DNA of 6,228 nt from Promethearchaeota archaeon (GTDB lineage: Archaea; Asgardarchaeota; Lokiarchaeia; Sigyniarchaeales; SOKP01). A model generated the notes under the pieces. That model was given only the letters and a program-made list of their open reading frames with translations, did not search any database and had not been told where the DNA came from. Positions 4,990 to 6,228 of the stretch are shown here, piece by piece. The stretch lies in NCBI GenBank assembly GCA_016840695.1, contig JAEORV010000105.1:1-6228 (forward strand), read 5' to 3'. A program made the translations under genes and the position numbers. How positions within the stretch are numbered: the first letter of the stretch is position 1; every line of letters starts with the position of its first letter.

Positions 4990-6000
4990 TTATTTCCTCC
5001 AAGGGATTTTTATATTATCCATTCTTTCTTTAGAATTGATTTTAGTTTCAGATAATTCGTGTCCTCCTTCCGCTTGATACCTGAGCACGCCCGCCCATGC
5101 GATCATCGCTCCGTTGTCTCCCGCATAACTTAGCGGTACGACCTCAAACCTCGCTCCATGCTCTTCACTAATATATTTAATCATCTCTTGAAGCTTTTTG
5201 TTCGCCGCAACGCCTCCCGTTAAAAGAACTTCTTGTTTTTCAGTGTGAGCAAGCGCTCTTTCTGTTACTTCTGTTAACATTGCAAAAGCCGTTTCTTGTA
5301 GCGAATTTGCCACATCGTTTAAATCGTATTGTTTCCCATATTTTTTTGATTCTACTAACCTTCTAGCTGCGGTAAAAAGTCCAGAAAATGATAAGTCCAT
5401 TCCTTTCACAACATATGGTAGTGGAATGTATTTATCAGAAGCTAAGGCCAATTTTTCAATTTTTGGACCGCCTGGATGAGATAATCCTACTATGCGAGCA
5501 AAAGAATCTATCATGTTTCCAATTGGCAAGTCTAGCGTTTCTCCAAAGATTTGATAACGATTCGATTCAAACGCGCTGACGATTGTATTGCCACCTGACA
5601 CGTATAAAGTCAAAGGATCTTCAATATTGCATTTCAATCGCCCAATTTCAATATGACCAATACAATGATTAACCCCCACGATGGGTATATTTAAGAGTTG
5701 ACTGAGCATTCGCGCAACTAAGGCGCCTACTTTTAAAACGGGACCTAATCCCGGGCTTTGGCTAAAAGCGATTAAATCTATGTCTTTTATAGAGCATTTA
5801 GCTTCTTTTAGCGCTTTTTCAATTATACTCGAGAAATTACTCAAGTGCTGTTCTTTAACCTGAACGGGATGAAGGCCTCCGCTTTCTGGAACGAATATAT
5901 CGTTAACTAGAGAGTGTACTTCTCCTTCAAAATCAATAATTCCCACACCGAATGTGTGAGCAGTTGATTCTATACCCAGGGCTAAACGCGCCATCTTCAT
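4990..6000 (-). CDS. kae1: tRNA N6-threonylcarbamoyladenosine synthase Kae1 (TsaD/OSGEP family)
   Basis: Catalytic subunit of KEOPS; it transfers the threonylcarbamoyl group from threonylcarbamoyl-AMP to A37 of ANN-decoding tRNAs in the cytoplasm. The 336-residue product has the family length and ASKHA fold signatures: GIESTAHTFGVGI (9-21), SPGLGPVLKVG (82-92), the metal-binding NHCIGHIEIG with H112 and H116, YVSGGNT (133-139), the LSFSGLFTA segment, LLTGGVAANKKL, and YAGDNGAMIAWAG with the third metal ligand D295. All key residues are present. The start could be the ATG at 6000 or the one at 5994; no Shine-Dalgarno is seen, but a TATA element at 6016-6027 predicts transcription starting near 5996-6000, consistent with a leaderless message beginning at one of these codons. 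It is the first gene of a two-gene unit with bud32. Confidence 0.97.
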   Translation of the reverse strand: MKMARLALGIESTAHTFGVGIIDFEGEVHSLVNDIFVPESGGLHPVQVKEQHLSNFSSIIEKALKEAKCSIKDIDLIAFSQSPGLGPVLKVGALVARMLSQLLNIPIVGVNHCIGHIEIGRLKCNIEDPLTLYVSGGNTIVSAFESNRYQIFGETLDLPIGNMIDSFARIVGLSHPGGPKIEKLALASDKYIPLPYVVKGMDLSFSGLFTAARRLVESKKYGKQYDLNDVANSLQETAFAMLTEVTERALAHTEKQEVLLTGGVAANKKLQEMIKYISEEHGARFEVVPLSYAGDNGAMIAWAGVLRYQAEGGHELSETKINSKERMDNIKIPWRK

Positions 6001-6015
6001 GAATAGATGATCAGT

Positions 6016-6027
6016 AAAAATATAAAA
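6016..6027 (-). promoter_or_regulatory. TATA element of the kae1-bud32 operon
   Basis: TTTTATATTTTT on the minus strand, preceded by AAAGA that could serve as BRE. Its distance to the kae1 start (about 22-27 bases from the centre) fits a leaderless transcript. Confidence 0.45.
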
Positions 6028-6087
6028 TCTTTAGTACTATATGATAATTTGTCAAGGAAATGTTAATAACTTTATTCATATATAATA

Positions 6088-6228
6088 TTAGGTTCTTTCT
6101 TCGCAAGTTTTACCAACGATAGTAGAAATGATAAACTCGAAGGCTTCTTTTACATTTTTTCCTGTCTTTGAAGAGGTTTTTAGATAACCACAAAAAAAGT
6201 TGAGCTCTTTCATGATTTCGTAGATAGC
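6088..6228 (-). CDS. Ras/Rab-like small GTPase, C-terminal end (truncated by window edge)
   Basis: On the minus strand the frame is open from the last base and ends at TAA (6088-6090), leaving 46 residues. They contain KTSSKTGKNVKEAF, a close match to the ETSAKTGxNVxEAF segment of Ras-superfamily GTPases: the G5 motif (SSK in place of SAK), which contacts the guanine base, followed by the final alpha5 helix (EAFEFIISTIVGK). The tail after the helix is short (TCEERT). It lacks a terminal CaaX-type prenylation motif, and a single Cys is five residues from the end. The preceding EIMKELNFFCGYL fits the helix and strand before G5. The P-loop, switch regions and G4 motif lie outside the window, so activity and subfamily cannot be judged. 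Rab-like GTPases with this G5 pattern are abundant in Asgard archaea. It lies 87 bases upstream of kae1 in the same direction, but kae1 has its own promoter-like sequence. Confidence 0.85.
   Translation of the reverse strand, partial: AIYEIMKELNFFCGYLKTSSKTGKNVKEAFEFIISTIVGKTCEERT

Overview
The window reads as chromosomal DNA from an AT-rich archaeon. It carries archaeal/eukaryotic-type ribosomal proteins (eS6, eL24, eL7/L7Ae, eS28), the RNA polymerase subunit Rpo10 (RpoN), the Kae1 and Bud32 subunits of the KEOPS tRNA-modification complex, and archaeal-looking TATA elements. At the right edge is the C-terminal end of a Ras/Rab-like small GTPase with a eukaryote-like G5 motif (TSSKTG). Together with a protein that may be gelsolin-like (1116-1904, tentative), this points to an Asgard-group archaeon. 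The lineage is an inference from gene content, not a sequence match I could run.

Layout, left to right. Positions 1-1110 (+) hold the C-terminal 369 residues of a GH38 alpha-mannosidase whose catalytic N-terminus lies off the left edge. It converges with an uncharacterised 262-residue protein (1116-1904, -) at a gap of 5 bases. A divergent promoter region (1905-2053) then leads rightward into eS6 (2054-2461) and eL24 (2483-2665). eL24 converges with rpoN (2702-2902, -). The rpoN gene is intact in sequence but has no ATG, GTG or TTG at its expected start, although a strong Shine-Dalgarno sequence lies exactly where one would want it. A second divergent AT-rich region (2918-3140), with two inverted repeats, separates rpoN from the L7Ae-eS28 operon (3141-3772, +). 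eS28 uses a TTG start.

Positions 3788-4027 (-) encode a small ribbon-helix-helix DNA-binding protein, again from TTG. Upstream of it is a non-coding stretch of 280 bases (4028-4307) with a perfect 17-bp direct repeat containing TATA-like sequence. The right part of the window is leftward: a truncated small GTPase (from 6228 to 6088), kae1 (6000-4990) and bud32 (4982-4308). kae1 and bud32 are separated by 7 bases and are very probably cotranscribed.

Functionally most of the window is information-processing housekeeping: translation (four ribosomal proteins), transcription (Rpo10) and tRNA t6A modification (Kae1 as catalyst, Bud32 as regulatory kinase/ATPase). The less ordinary elements are the alpha-mannosidase, the unassigned 262-residue protein, the GTPase, the RHH regulator with its repeats, and the rpoN gene lacking a standard start codon. 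I see no CRISPR array, insertion sequence, tRNA or rRNA.
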